Below, piece by piece: positions 45,033 to 57,490 of a DNA stretch of 64,000 bases. The DNA comes from Verpa conica (taxonomy: Eukaryota > Ascomycota > Pezizomycetes > Pezizales > Morchellaceae). The notes beneath the pieces were generated by a model, which was given only the letters and a program-made list of their open reading frames with translations, did no database searches and was not told the origin of the DNA. The stretch lies in NCBI GenBank assembly GCA_033030425.1, contig JAUFSD010000003.1, forward strand, positions 2,294,001 to 2,358,000, in the 5' to 3' direction. The first letter of the stretch is position 1, and every line of letters begins with the position of its first letter. The position numbers and the translations under genes are program-made.

Positions 45033-48000
45033 CTATATATACTACAATCATTAGCCCCTGTTTTCGCATATGCTAGGCTGCTGCTGTAGATTAATAGAAG
45101 TGTTTTAATATGTGCTAGCTTCATGATCGTACACATGACCATGGAGGAGTAACTTGAGTAACAAAGGGACTTGAGCTCTCTCAACAGGATGTACCGAGAT
45201 GGAAAATTCTACTACCGGTCATAGATTAACAAGAGCCTTCAAAGAAAGCATATGTACCCAAATAATTGTAGGTTTCCAACACACCACCAAAAGTGAAGAA
45301 AAACTTGGGTTTTTTGTAATAAAGGTGAAAGACAGTACGTAGGGTCTTGCTTCCTACTTTTAAAGGTTGGGCTGCTGGGAACATGATTATGAAAGTCCCA
45401 CCCTCCAAGAGGAAAAAAAAGCAGGCAAGCTGCATGTCTCAACGGCAGGGATAAGCTGCTGCATGTCAAGATCAGAAAATCCGGTGGTGCTACGCAATGC
45501 GAGCAACGGACCTCTTTTGTGGAGTAATAGGGAGGTTGGTGGGGTCGGACAGGAACCGGCGACTAATGCAAGCGACTATTCCTGGCTCTATACAACTATT
45601 CGGGAGGGAGGCCCGGATGCCGGGTCCAGCTTACGAAGATTAACTTAAAAGGAGATATTTCTTTCGGGGTCGCTACTTTTCATATATTATGGGGTTCCCT
45701 CAATTAATGTCTTGTTGTTTCTCATGCAACAACAAGGGGAGCCGTTCTATGGTCAAGAAACCAATTAAGCAACAAGAATACTATATGCACTCCTTTTGTA
45801 TACCCAATTGAAGACAACCGAACAACAAAGGCTGCCTTTGGAGATGTAAGGAGACGTAGGTACTCTATGCGAGAGTGCTCTTTGAGTCGGAGGTGCAGCT
45901 CATACTCACGTTGTTTGACTGGCGCAAGTTCCTGCAGCACAACCGGGTACGTACGCACTGATGGTAAATGCTTCCATGCTCACAGAAAAAGGTACATGTA
46001 GCCTTGGTATCTGGGGATAATATATTACAAGTAGTTTTTCCGGCCCAACGTAAGTTATATTATAAGACCCCGATGCCGCGTCCCGAGCCTACCTAGATAA
46101 GAAAAGTAAGCCTTGGACGGAGCGGAACGATCCTCGCTTAAACCAAGATCTCGGGGTGATTGCTGCTAAATTGTCGGGTGAATAAACAAATCCGTGTTAA
46201 TCTGGGATGAACTTAGAGCATTTCAAAACGCCACTTCCGCGAAGGATAACCCACGCGAGAGCCTAGGAAATACATTTCATATATGCGCAGGGATTGTTGA
46301 TGTATACCGTACCCGGGAAGGTAGAAAGAACGCCTTTCTCTAGTACCGACTTGATTTTTGACCTATCACACTAGTGACCTTGATCAACCCGAAATCCCTG
46401 TGTTGAATTATTTATACCGAAAAAGTACGTGGAGGGTGTCTAATCAGTTGCATGGAACCAGGGTACCGGAATCAGCTCTAGCTACAAATAAAGAGACACC
46501 TGTTCTCTGGGGGGAAATGTCGTGGGAGGGAGCCTATAAAAGGCAAATAAATGTTAATTGTGGGGTCTCCAGGAATCCCGAAGAAGTGCAACCAAAAGAT
46601 GATTCCTTTCTGCGTCATGCCTGTAAGATATCACAAATTTAGCATGCTGTAATTCTATGAGCGGCAGTTGATCCCAGCTAATATTTATTTAGCTAGCTAA
46701 TCAGAACCCCGCTTTGATCTAGTTAAGTAGGGGACACTATGCTGGCACTAAAAACTCAGCTATCTCTCGTCTAATTATTGTAAGGCATAGATATGCATAG
46801 AAATTTAGTACCGTTCACTAAATCTAGGCCTAAAATCTTCAGAAAACACCTTTACTCTCTAAACAAACCGGAACTGTATGTAGCCCGTTAATAATAATTG
46901 GATTGAGATTGTACTATATATAGCTCCATGATAATAAGGGCAGAAAGGATAAGAAATTACAGAGACATCATACAATGGATTAATGTCAATACTATATACG
47001 ATTATTCTTTAATCATATATAGTATATAATTAAGACCACATTCCCAGAATATATATATGGATAGCATAATATGTACCTCTTAACTGAAGCTCTTATAGCG
47101 AGCCCTTTGTAAAGTCCTTTCTGCACAACATTATTTTAGGCTACTTAGTATTCACTTAAGCGAGTGATATCACATGAGTATGAATTAAATCTGAACGGGC
47201 GAATTAATCATAGGTACATAGAGCCCACAAGATACTCTAAATTAAATTCAAGTAAGAACAAGGGTATATTATGTTAGTGTTACCCACCTTTACCTCAAGA
47301 CTGAGGATGTAAGTAGCGCGTACGTAGAATTCGGTTTAGACTAAGTGATTTCTTACTGGATTCTAACCTACTACCAATTAAAGGACTGGACCTCACGATT
47401 GAAATAAAGACGTTTTAATTATATTAGCTTTACTGTCAAAGCAGCTGGCTACGCGGCACGAAATTCCATAAGTATATACATATAAACAACTTATCGTTAC
47501 TAAATGTAACCCTACGTACTAGCGATTCACAGGCACCTAATTAGGGTAGGATGGGACTTAAGGTTAGCATTTGATAATTATGCCGCTGATAGAACCTCCA
47601 AGCCAAAGATAACTATTCTACCTTTGAAAAAAAGCAAAGAAGGTATCACAACAGCCACGTTTCTTCACTCGGGAAACTCGATCTTTTACCAAGATCCTAG
47701 ACTATATATTAATGGTTCAATTCAAAACTAAGTAAACACATAGAAATACCCTAAAAGGGAGGTAGCTACGACTCAGTGCTAATCTTGCATGAAACAACAT
47801 CTATATGTAGGCACTGAATCGACCCTATATCTGACAGGCTTGCAGACTAGCTCCTAATTTGCTACTCAAATATTCAACTAAAGTTGCTGTCCAATGTTTT
47901 CTTCCCACATGTTTTAAAGTATGCAACCCACTGACCGCAGCTGCGATCTTAGCTATTGCGGCCTTTAAGATAGTAGATTCCGATATCGTGTGAAACAAAC

Positions 48001-49582
48001 CTGCATATGCAATACCCTATTGTGCACTCAAAGAAAATTATCACGTGTACTCCCGAGCTAGATAACAGATAAAATCTTGGGCCCATAGATTCCGGTGAAC
48101 GGAATATATACGTCACGATTCGAGCTTATGGTATACCTCCCAATAAACCGTACACAACCCCCACAATGCTGTCACTGTTATATACGATGTTATGCATGAT
48201 TTGGACTTTAAAAGGACTGCTCGTATCCTGCGCTAAATCTACGTGGCAAGGCGTAGTGTCTTAGATCAACCAAATCTAAGTGTGCCAGCGGTGTCGGGCC
48301 AAATCCATAAGATCACGAGCTACCCCCACGATGCGCTTAATCATGTAAACACCGAAGAACACATCCTGGTATATTAACCTAATCCTTCGATTGATCTGCC
48401 TCTGAACCTGTTTTGCATTCGACCACCGCTGAAGCCTGTGTTACGTTAGACAGCAACAAATTTTTTCTGTGGGATGACGATTGAATCTTCCGCTGCAAGG
48501 GAATTTGCCTTATGATTGAGACCGACTGCGATTTGATGGGCCTATGTTTTCTCCGATTTGACATCGTATATAACCTCATGGTTGCTTCCCGCATCTATCT
48601 CTTACCCCGTGACCACCCTCCAAAAAAAAAAGAAAATTACACACCTAGTTTTAGTATATGGGAAGGATTCTGCCATTCTTATTCGTCCTCGGAGCAACTA
48701 ACATGTATGGGTTAGGGGTAAAAGATATACCACTGGTGATATTCCTTTTTCTATTAGCCCACAGATATATTTTCTAACCACGGGCCAGTGTTGATATATA
48801 TAGAGAGCCTTAATTCTGGTTAGTTAGATACCCACACCAAGAAATAAACCCTCCAAAAGTGCCACAATTTACCTATATTACTTCTACCAGTATGTACGTA
48901 TAGCTAGCCATTATGTGTCATTAAGTCTTAAGCTATAGATACAAATGTTTAGTCTATCTTTGATGAAGTTTCATATGAGAGCGTATGTACAGAGTTTTTT
49001 TCTTCAATTATGAGGAGAATTTATTTAGGGCTTCTTATTAATCTCACATAATTTGCGGTAACTATGATCTAGGACGTCACATAGGTACCAAATCTAACAA
49101 GATATAGAAACATAGGTATAAAGCGGCTCCTGAGTCCTGCAGCCTGGGATGGCCTCAATAATAAAAATTGTGACTCTCTTGCCACCAGCTCGTGGTGTTG
49201 TAATTAAGCGGGGTATGTTATGATGCTCTGTGCGCATCTATAATGTCTCATAATGTCTCATATATAGTAGTGTGGCTTAATGATCCTAGAGCAAGAGGAC
49301 CGAGTCTTTTAGAACAGTAAACGCTACTACGTACTACCATTAGCAATATTTTACTAATATTCCAATTCCATGTTATCCATTGTGATACTTACAAGGTCAA
49401 TTATAGGCTTAAATAGATGACAATTTTTAGAGCATAATATAGAGTATGCTACTATGTTAAACTAGGGAACATACTATACAAACAGAAACAAAAAACACAC
49501 AAGCCGCCCCAATCGTTACACTTTTCTTTAAGACAAAAAAAATTCAGAAAAACAAAAACACCCTAATCATTCATGCATCTCT

Positions 49583-52500
49583 CTATGCCAATTGTCTATT
49601 ATATCCTCTTCCGCGCATCCTACCTCCCCTCCAATTCCTAGCTTCAGCCCACACCTCTCTCTCTTTAGCCTCCTTAAATGCATCTTTCATCCAACCCTCA
49701 CCACTATTTGCAACACCTATTTCAACACCCTCCCTCCAGTTCTCGCCAATCTTTCTTCCACCCCTTAGATCGGCAGACCATCCAACTACTTCCCCCCCAA
49801 TATCCCTCTCTAGAGCTACAGTTGCAGTAAGGCCCTGGACACCAATAAAGTAACCCATTCCCACCTTCTTTAGAGAGCTCGGAGGGTTCCTTGCGAATGC
49901 GATCGCCGTTTCCCGAATCTTCTCGAGCCAACTTCTGCGCAATTGTGATGCCATATTTACCCCCTTAGCTGCTGATCCGTCTCTGCTAGCAGGACGTAGG
50001 ATCTCATCTGCCACACGAAGCTCCATAGAGGCTACATGTTTCTCCATCGATACAGGCATGGAAATTAGGATATTAATTATCAATTCTTTGAGATGCTTTG
50101 CATCTGCAAATATCCGCGCAACTTCTTCCGCCGCAACCCATTCTGGTTCGCGCCCCATTTCACCACCCCAGTCGCCGTCTTCAAAATCACTATCCATCAG
50201 TGCTGGCGGCTGTGGAGGTGGGGGTGGAATAGGTGGAGGTGGAACGAGAGGTGGAGACGGCGACGACTCGTATTCTAGAATCACTTCATCACCCCATATT
50301 GGTGGTTGGTGGAACGGTCCCAATATCGGTCCCCCTCGACCCCTGCGGTATCCGATTGGCCGTGGGCGCCATCCGATCCGTAACTTCTCTAGGAGTGGGA
50401 GAGAAGCAACAAGCTCACGTGCTTCATCCTGGGAGATAACACCAATAACACCCTCAATACGAAGACTCTTCATCTTTGGGCAGCGGCGCAGGTTGCGGAT
50501 GCCCATCATCATCTTGCCTACAGGAAGATAGAACATCCGCCATTCGAGTGTCTCAAGCTGCCGTAGATGTCTCAAGAGCAGGTTAAATCGTTTTAAACTG
50601 AGGCGTACACGATGCAAACTCTCAGGTGCCGTTCTTGCAACCTCCTCGTCGTACCCATGTGCGATACTCAGCGAAGTCAGCGTGCGACCAAGGTGCGTTG
50701 CAACCCGAGAGAACACAGGGTCTTCTAGCGGAAGATGGCGGTTCAAGATCCAGCCATTCCACCCAAGATGTTTGATCACCTTATGCCGCAAAAAGAAATT
50801 TTCGAATGGAGTTGAAGAGAGCCATATTTCAGGTGTCCGGTCATGAAGATATGTCCCACAAGAACGGATGGTGACACTTGAAAGCTTACTTAGGGTTAAT
50901 GGGTATTCTTTTACCGTGCTAGCCTCGTCCTCAATATCTTCCCAGATGAGCGAAGAGTCGACTAAGGCTTCTGGGAGAAATTGACAACCCTTTACTTTCA
51001 GCTCTTCTAGGTTCTTACAACGCTGTAGAAAGAACACCACTTTTTCTAAGGCTCTTCTTTCGCCTCGAGCTATTTTCGCTCTAAACCTAATTCGTCTCCT
51101 CCGGCGTCGTTCTCGGTCTCTGCTAGCCTGTGCCCTATCGGTAGCTCTACCAGCAGGTACTCTAACAGGGGGCTCGATAAGCCCCGTGTCTTTCTGAGGC
51201 TGGTGATGATACCCGCATCTAAACAATAGAACACGTTTGATAGAGGGGATATAAAAATCGTCTTCTGGAGGTCCCTTCGCCTTTACTCTAATTCTCAATC
51301 CATTCTTCTGTGGCTCCGAAAGATTTTGTGAGTCGAGGAGATACTGCCGAAGCCCAAGCCCATCCTCGGTAGTTCCTACGTCATCTCCCGCCTCTCTAGA
51401 CCTTGCCTTTCCCTTACCCTTCCCATCACCCCTCAAAATTAATCCCTCCTGTCCTTTCCCATATCCACGAGAAAACTGTAGCAGTCGTAAATTAGTGTTG
51501 ATAATATTCAAACTCTCGATTTTAGGACTCCATTTAAGAAGTCCAAGCAGAGCATTTGCAATTCTTTCATCACCCGAGTTGAGCTTGAGGGACTCGACAC
51601 GTGTGCATGCCCTAACAGCCTTTCTAACAAGCTGAAGGAGTTTCTCGAGGGTTCTAAAGCGCTGATCTAGCATAGGGCGCATGTCGGTGAGGTCAGAAAA
51701 TACTTTGCCAGCTTCGTTGTGATTAGGGAACGCAGTGTAGGAGGAGGCTTGATAGTCTATCTGACGAACATGCTTTGCGAGGTGTGGGTTTCTAAATAGG
51801 ATCTTCGTTAGAAAAGAAATATTCAATAATGGGGGAGGAGATAAATTTACCCAATTGCTCTAATAATCCCCATGCTCCAAGGCATAACAACCAGCGCTGG
51901 ACCCCCGATGGGAAATTTACTCCTTTGTTTTCCATCTGGATAAAAATCTTCCTCGTCATTGACTTTGAAGCCAGTGTCTTCATCTTCCTCGTATTCTGAG
52001 TGACAATCGTGTCTCAGCCCATATCTTGTAGGCCACCCAGGACCCGAGATACGAGATATTCTATGTCCATGACCATAAGCAGGCTCATAAATCTTCGGTA
52101 AATCATAGCCCTTCTCTTTCCCGTTACCCTTCTCCTTCTGTTCTTGTTTTTTCCTCCATGCCCTCTTCCGCCGTCCAACCTCAACCCAGTAGTCTTCCAT
52201 GTAATCACCAAAAGGAATTTTCTTATAGATGATGGGGGTTGCAATGCAGTTCCAGCGACGGGAGACGAGAGCATGGGTAGAGGCCAAATTCAGAGGCCGG
52301 AAGTACGAAAATATCTGATGGAGAAGCTCAGTGGGAAGCTTTGTAATCGGCCCTTCAAGTTTCTCTTTCGAAGAAGTTTGTCCAGTCTGAATAGATGAAG
52401 ATCCAGCCCTCCGCCCTCCTCCTATCCGTATATTCCGTAAACGGGTGACCTCTGCCAAGGTCTCACGTTTCAGCCCCCCTCCACCAGTTATTTCGCCTTT

Positions 52501-53358
52501 TCTCCGTTGCAGGACCATCTCTACCGCAGTCTCCAACACTCTAATTTCAGAATCTGCTTGCGCCATCTCCCATTGGTACCGGAACCGGCTTTGATAATAA
52601 GACACCCACCGCTTCTCGATCTCTGGATCAACTAGCTTGTTTTTGCGTTTTCTGTTTCCATCCGTTTTTGCCTTTCCTTTTCCTTTCCCGTTGGTAGAGG
52701 GTTTTTGAGGCGATGTTGCTACTGGCCCGTAAATAGTATGGAGTGACTTCATCGAGTCGTTCAAGGCCCGGGGAGAGTACTTTGCACCACCAGCTTGATG
52801 TGGGGTATACAAAGGTTGGTAAAATGAAATTATTGAAGGTGGTGGGTTAGGAAACGCTCCATATGACACTGGTAGTGGTAGGGTATCTGCGTGGTATGAG
52901 CTCCCGGAAGGACGATCAACACAGGATGATCCTCCATCTCCGAGCTCTAGTCCATCGGTCACCTTCTCTTTCCCCTTTCCTTTGTAGCTACTCTCTTCGG
53001 GAACTTCCCGTACAGCTTCCTCCTCCTCTTGGTCCTCTCTCTGAAGTTCCTCTGCGAAAAGATCCCCTACACCGAACTTTCCTTCTTGTTCCAAGAAAGC
53101 TGTCAATCGATCCACATAGCGGACTTTTTCTCGTAAAGTCTCCACATGTTGCCGTTGTCTTTCGAACAGAACAAGATCGGTTATATTTAACAGTTCCTCA
53201 TCGGTCAAATCCCGTAGTACAGGGAACACGGGCCGATATTCGCGGGGAAGATCTAGCGGGGTGCTAGAGCGTGGTGGATAAGGTGAAAACAGAGGGGCGG
53301 GTGATGGATAGAAGGCCTGATACGTGTATTCCAGATCGTGGAATGTTGTGTCTGCCAT
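49583..53358 (-). CDS. F-box / leucine-rich-repeat-like protein, 1238 residues
   Basis: Two exons, 53358-51851 and 51791-49583, are joined by a 59-nt intron with donor GTAAAT and a TCTAAC branch site; phase 2 is preserved and gives GNPHLAKHVRQIDYQ across the junction. The F-box lies near residues 335-380: ITKLPTELLHQIFSYFRPLN, then ASTHALVSRRWNCIATPIIY. The region before it is disordered, with KGKGKEK and acidic runs. The C-terminal two thirds contain repeated L..L.L units, such as CTRVESLKLNSGDERIAN, CKNLEELKVKGCQFLP and CPKMKSLRIEGVIG, as in fungal F-box/LRR proteins that present substrates to SCF ubiquitin ligases. A proline-rich loop PPPPIPPPPPQPPA interrupts the repeats. Treating the halves as separate genes would leave the second without an F-box and the first ending at an in-frame stop inside the intron. 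Confidence 0.85.
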
Positions 53359-55342
53359 GATTGGAGGGACCGTAGTTGTGGCAAGCGGTGGGGTGGAGCT
53401 CCATTAGAGGTCGGGAGATGGAGTGGATCTTAAGAGTGATCACTTACATGGGTGATGGAATGTGCTTACGCAAAGGGTAAAGTGAGATACCAGTGTGGCT
53501 TCTTGGCATATATATATCTTGGCACGCACAGTGTCGAGTGATTTCGTACACAATTAACCACTACATATGTGTTCTGGGACAATTTAACAGAAGGGGAATA
53601 ATTATATAAATAGTCCTCTTTAGAATTTCTTACAAGAGATTAGAACAAACGTGGTATTAGGATGATGAAATCAATTCAACAGCAAACAAAATACATCACT
53701 AACAAATCGATGCGCAACATGCTTTAAGCGTACTGTGGAGCACGCTAAGGAGATGAGGCTAGTGGAGCTGTATATAGCATGTTTTCCTTCTGTCAGCTAG
53801 ACAACCAATCAGACATCTTGTACATACGTTATCGGTGCTATCGAATGTTCCTTCGAACTGAGACGCGACCACAGTACGTATACCATAAGCTAGACCTAAG
53901 AAAATCTCATTCCTAATTAATCCCATGAAAGTTTCATACAGACTAGCTAGACTTGCCCTTGCAGGTGGTTTTTGTGTTCATTACTAACATTGGCCTTTTT
54001 CTAAAAATGTATAGGTTTAAGATGTCATACTTCTAATAATTCTTTGATCATCTATTCTACTTGAGGATATCAATAGGGTTGAAAGGGATATCATTCCGAA
54101 TCTTGCGATGATGCCTCACATCATACATTACTTACCGTTAACCAAGTGTTTAAACCCTTCCTCTTTAGTCAATAGCCAGATCGATAATCGAGCAAAACTG
54201 GAATCTCCAGGTAGACGTCTTTCCAGTGATATTTAAAGTCACATTTGCGTTTAAAGTATTCCGAGAAAGTTCGACAAGATATTTGTAAGAATATTTCTCT
54301 TATATGTATTTATATGAGCCCCTATGACGGGGGTATTAGCTAGGCCAAGTATAGCAAGAGTTATATATATAGGATATAATCCCAGGTTAAATTATCTATC
54401 GATCAGGTAGTGTAAATCGTGGTTACGCGGCCTAATAGTTAAGGCGATGGTTTCCGGCGCTAGGGACTTGGACCCGAGTCCTCCTGAGATTGATGGAAGC
54501 CCCTTAAAGGCGGATGAGTGAGGTATAAACGTGAGGAAGGATCAGTGGGGTATTTTCCTCCCCTGCTGTTGAAACTAGATCATTCTGTATAAGTCAACCG
54601 GACAGCTACTATCAGACTTTAGAACAATCAAAGAATCAATGCAACTAAATCTATGTAAAGAACTCGAGCTCTCTTAGCTTATGTATCCCCTGGGATTGGT
54701 CATATGCGCATACGACAACCTTTGCCCCTCCCCAGCGTATAACCGCTACACTAAGTTGATAGCCAATCTATTTGTGAGCGGCTACGGTCATTTACCCTTT
54801 GATATTTGTTTGTATTTCCTTATCACATTCCATATTGTGATCATAATAACTACGTAAAGTACCATTACATAGATCTAGGAATAAGATATGAGGTGGTGGT
54901 GATATCCTACATCTCAGCTTAATTAGGCAGGAATACCTGGGCGAAACAAGGCCTCCCACTACATCGCATGCCACGGATCCAGGTATAAGAAATAAGATTT
55001 AATTACACCCCCTTTAACTTACCGACAGCTATCTGAGAAACCTAACCGCAGCAAGGATAATAAAACAGCGCTTATTTACCTGAGAGATTTACCAGACGCA
55101 ACTCTCAATATTGCCGGCCTAGCCGCCTTGTTATTTGTGGCACATATTTAATTGCTTTAATATAGTTAACCTAGATCGGAGATTTTGAACCAAAAGGCAG
55201 GTCGCTAGAATAAGATTTCATAGGCAAGATATTTCCCGAGGTTTCCATGTGTTAAAGAAAATGTCACCATGGACTTATTAAACTATATCTATATATCTAA
55301 CTTATACTGAGAAATGAACCTAACTATGTAACATGTAAACTC
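53359..55342. other. Intergenic, AT-rich
   Basis: About 2 kb between the start of the F-box/LRR gene and the 3' end of the DUF7029 gene. The first few hundred bases should hold the F-box gene promoter. A tRNA-like relic is at 54421-54490. No protein gene is evident. Confidence 0.45.
54421..54490 (+). pseudogene. tRNA-like relic or tRNA-derived repeat
   Basis: A D-arm-like GCCT/AGGC stem (54430-54433 with 54442-54445) encloses AATAGTTA, as in an A box. A T-arm-like GGACT/AGTCC stem (54464-54468 with 54477-54481) encloses an eight-base loop that lacks the TTC of a real T loop. The anticodon stem does not pair. This suggests a decayed tRNA or the head of a SINE. Confidence 0.25.
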
Positions 55343-57490
55343 TTAAAAGATCATAGGCACTGCAGCCATAAAGACGACGAAAGCTACCATTGAAAGTCCT
55401 CCCTGGCTTAATCTGCTAGATCCACTAATATCAGGCTCAACATCTTTTGCAGCTTCTAATTTTCCGACACCATCAGAGCCTTCGCCCAATGTCATGCATG
55501 AAAGAATCGGGACACCCGAGTATGAGTATAGTGGGAGTGAGATCTCCTCGCCGATTTCTCCAAAGGGTTCTGGAAGGTCCAGCTCTGCGGAAAGCGATGC
55601 AGCTACACCAAGTTCCCAATTGGCAGAAAACTGGAATGCGGTGTCATAGATACCCTCAGTTGAGATTGGTGTGCTACAATTGTTATTTACCTCTAGTAGT
55701 GCAAGGAAATTAGTTCCACTAACTCAAATAACAAGTACTTTCTCATAAAGGTCGTTTATAAAACTTACTTTCTAGCTGTTTGGCTGATAGCATGTATTTT
55801 GGCGCATCAAAATCAAGTGTTGGTCCAACCTGAGCCGCGCCTAAAAGTACACAATGAGTTAAGTTGAAAATTACAACTACATGAAAACTCAGGGTACTTA
55901 CCCATAGCAAATGTTATCGCGAAACCAACCTTAGGCTGGGCAGTTACATTGAGATTAAGATCGATGTTGCTAAGTAGCTCGTTGATAGTAAATGGTATCT
56001 CTGTAACTTTTGTTTGATCCCTAGGGAGTAGTGTTAGCGAGAAGTAGAAAAGAGGGTTAGATTTATAGGTAAATACCATCCTCGTGTAAAAGAAGCGTTG
56101 GTATTATCCAGGTCGAATCGAGCAACTGAATCCACCGGTACCTGCAAGATATATATAAGCTATTCTGCCTCATGCAACTAATACTACTCCGGTACCAAAC
56201 TCACATCGATTTCCACCCCATATGTTATATTGAAGTTTGTAGCAGCAAAGTCAACTGCCACAATGAGATTATACTCAAATGTTGGTCCGATGGTAAACAA
56301 TCCACCTGCCTAAAATTTGTCGAGCATGTGAGTGGAAATCTTGTACTTTTTGGGTGGATGTGTACTTACAGAGAATGGAACGAAGGTAATTTGCGGGACA
56401 AGATTAACAGACCATTCATTTTTCATCGCTGGTATGTTGACAGAAAGCTCAAGCTGCAGTTTTGTTGCGATAGATTTGGTGGCCTCTACCTCAACCCATG
56501 CCCATTCGACCCCGTCTATATCCTGATCAAAATGACCACGGACTGCGATCTCTCCATCGACGGCGCAGTCAATACATGAGATTGCAATACTTGTTGCATT
56601 ACTACTATCAGTCGAATTTCCATCTATATCAAGGCTTAACTGCAAAGTCTCCCTTTGAGCAAAGTCTGTCTTTATTGACATCGTTTCGTTGAAGTAAAAG
56701 TTGAATGCCCCATCATCTTGATCATCGGCTATTTCCTCTGTAGTTGTTTGCCGTTTCTTTAGGGTCCTACGGAATTCATCCAGCGAGATATGTCCAAAAT
56801 CCACAGACATCTCTTTAGCCGCATCGATCAAAGGGAGTAACTCGGCCGAAATCTTGACTGTCGAAGATATCACGTCCCAGTGCATGTATTGTACCCTTTT
56901 CTTCTGTTAGGCACCTAGGTGGAAATTGGTAGATATATGATACTCACAAGTAAGCTCCCCGCTCATCGTCCGGGTTGCATCCGCTATGAGCATGGTTGGA
57001 TATCAATATAAACGTATCCAAAGAGCCCCAGACTTCTTTTGTATAGTCAAAATCGGAGTTATCGGAGAATGTAACGATCACTGAATCGTCTACACAGGTA
57101 ATAGATGAAGTGAGATCTTCGAACTCCTCGAGGACAACAATAGGCAATGTCTCATCAGCGATGAAGGTGACATCTACTACGAATATATCCTTTTGAAGCT
57201 CATGGAATTCTATCAAATAAAGCTAGGTTAACAATGCAACTATCCAAAGTCTCATAAGTTGTAGGGTCCTAACCTTCTCCATAAGATAAAACAACCTGAT
57301 TCTGAGGATGAAGGCTCCTCCTCACGACATCACGGGATCTCAAATCTGAAGTTCTCTTGCCGAGTGGAAACAGAGGCCGGGAATCTGGAGACCGTTTGAC
57401 AGTATCAAGTCCGCTGCTGGAGGAAACCGCACCAATTCCTTGAACCAAGGAAGAAACCAAAGCCGCACCAATAAAAAGATATCTCGCCAT
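55343..57490 (-). CDS. Secreted, probably GPI-anchored DUF7029-type cell-surface protein
   Basis: Eight exons give 571 residues: 57490-57274, 57209-56948, 56895-56370, 56309-56205, 56141-56077, 56020-55902, 55840-55769 and 55692-55343. All phases agree; most donors are GTAAGT/GTGAGT and several branch sites read CTAAC. Residues 1-21 form a signal peptide (MARYLFIGAALVSSLVQGIG), followed by KR dibasic sites. LHPQNQVVLSYGEE begins the DUF7029-like domain, continuing with SITCVDDSVIVTFSDNSDF, EVWGSLDTFILISNHAHSGC. The middle and C-terminal half (about 190-530) is beta-rich with FQFSANWELGVAASLSAELD, probably the companion beta-domain often paired with DUF7029. The C-terminus SGSSRLSQGGLSMVAFVVFM and eight further hydrophobic residues looks like a GPI-attachment signal. 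Its role at the wall or membrane is unknown. The intron 2 acceptor (AAAAG) is the weakest splice site. Confidence 0.82.

Larger units (their letters stand above)
37915..49582. other. 11.7-kb gene-poor AT-rich region
   Basis: This is the longest gap in the window. Most short frames (for example 40362-40727, 45367-45648, 46358-46642) show no domain or repeat and look fortuitous. Items worth noting are a weak exon candidate at 44746-45032, a tRNA-like relic at 44540-44601, a CCCTAA doublet at 41397-41411 and a short tandem ATAATGTCTC repeat near 49240-49261. I did not find terminal repeats or transposase motifs. Confidence 0.45.

Noticed and set aside
51792..51850. Two adjacent genes instead of one F-box/LRR gene
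   Set aside because: A 59-nt intron with GTAAAT donor, TCTAAC branch site and TTTAG acceptor joins the frames in phase and supplies the missing domain context.
49722..53267. Plus-strand and alternative-frame readings such as 50058-50531 and 52863-53267
   Set aside because: They are antisense or alternative-frame shadows of the F-box/LRR coding sequence with no motifs of their own.
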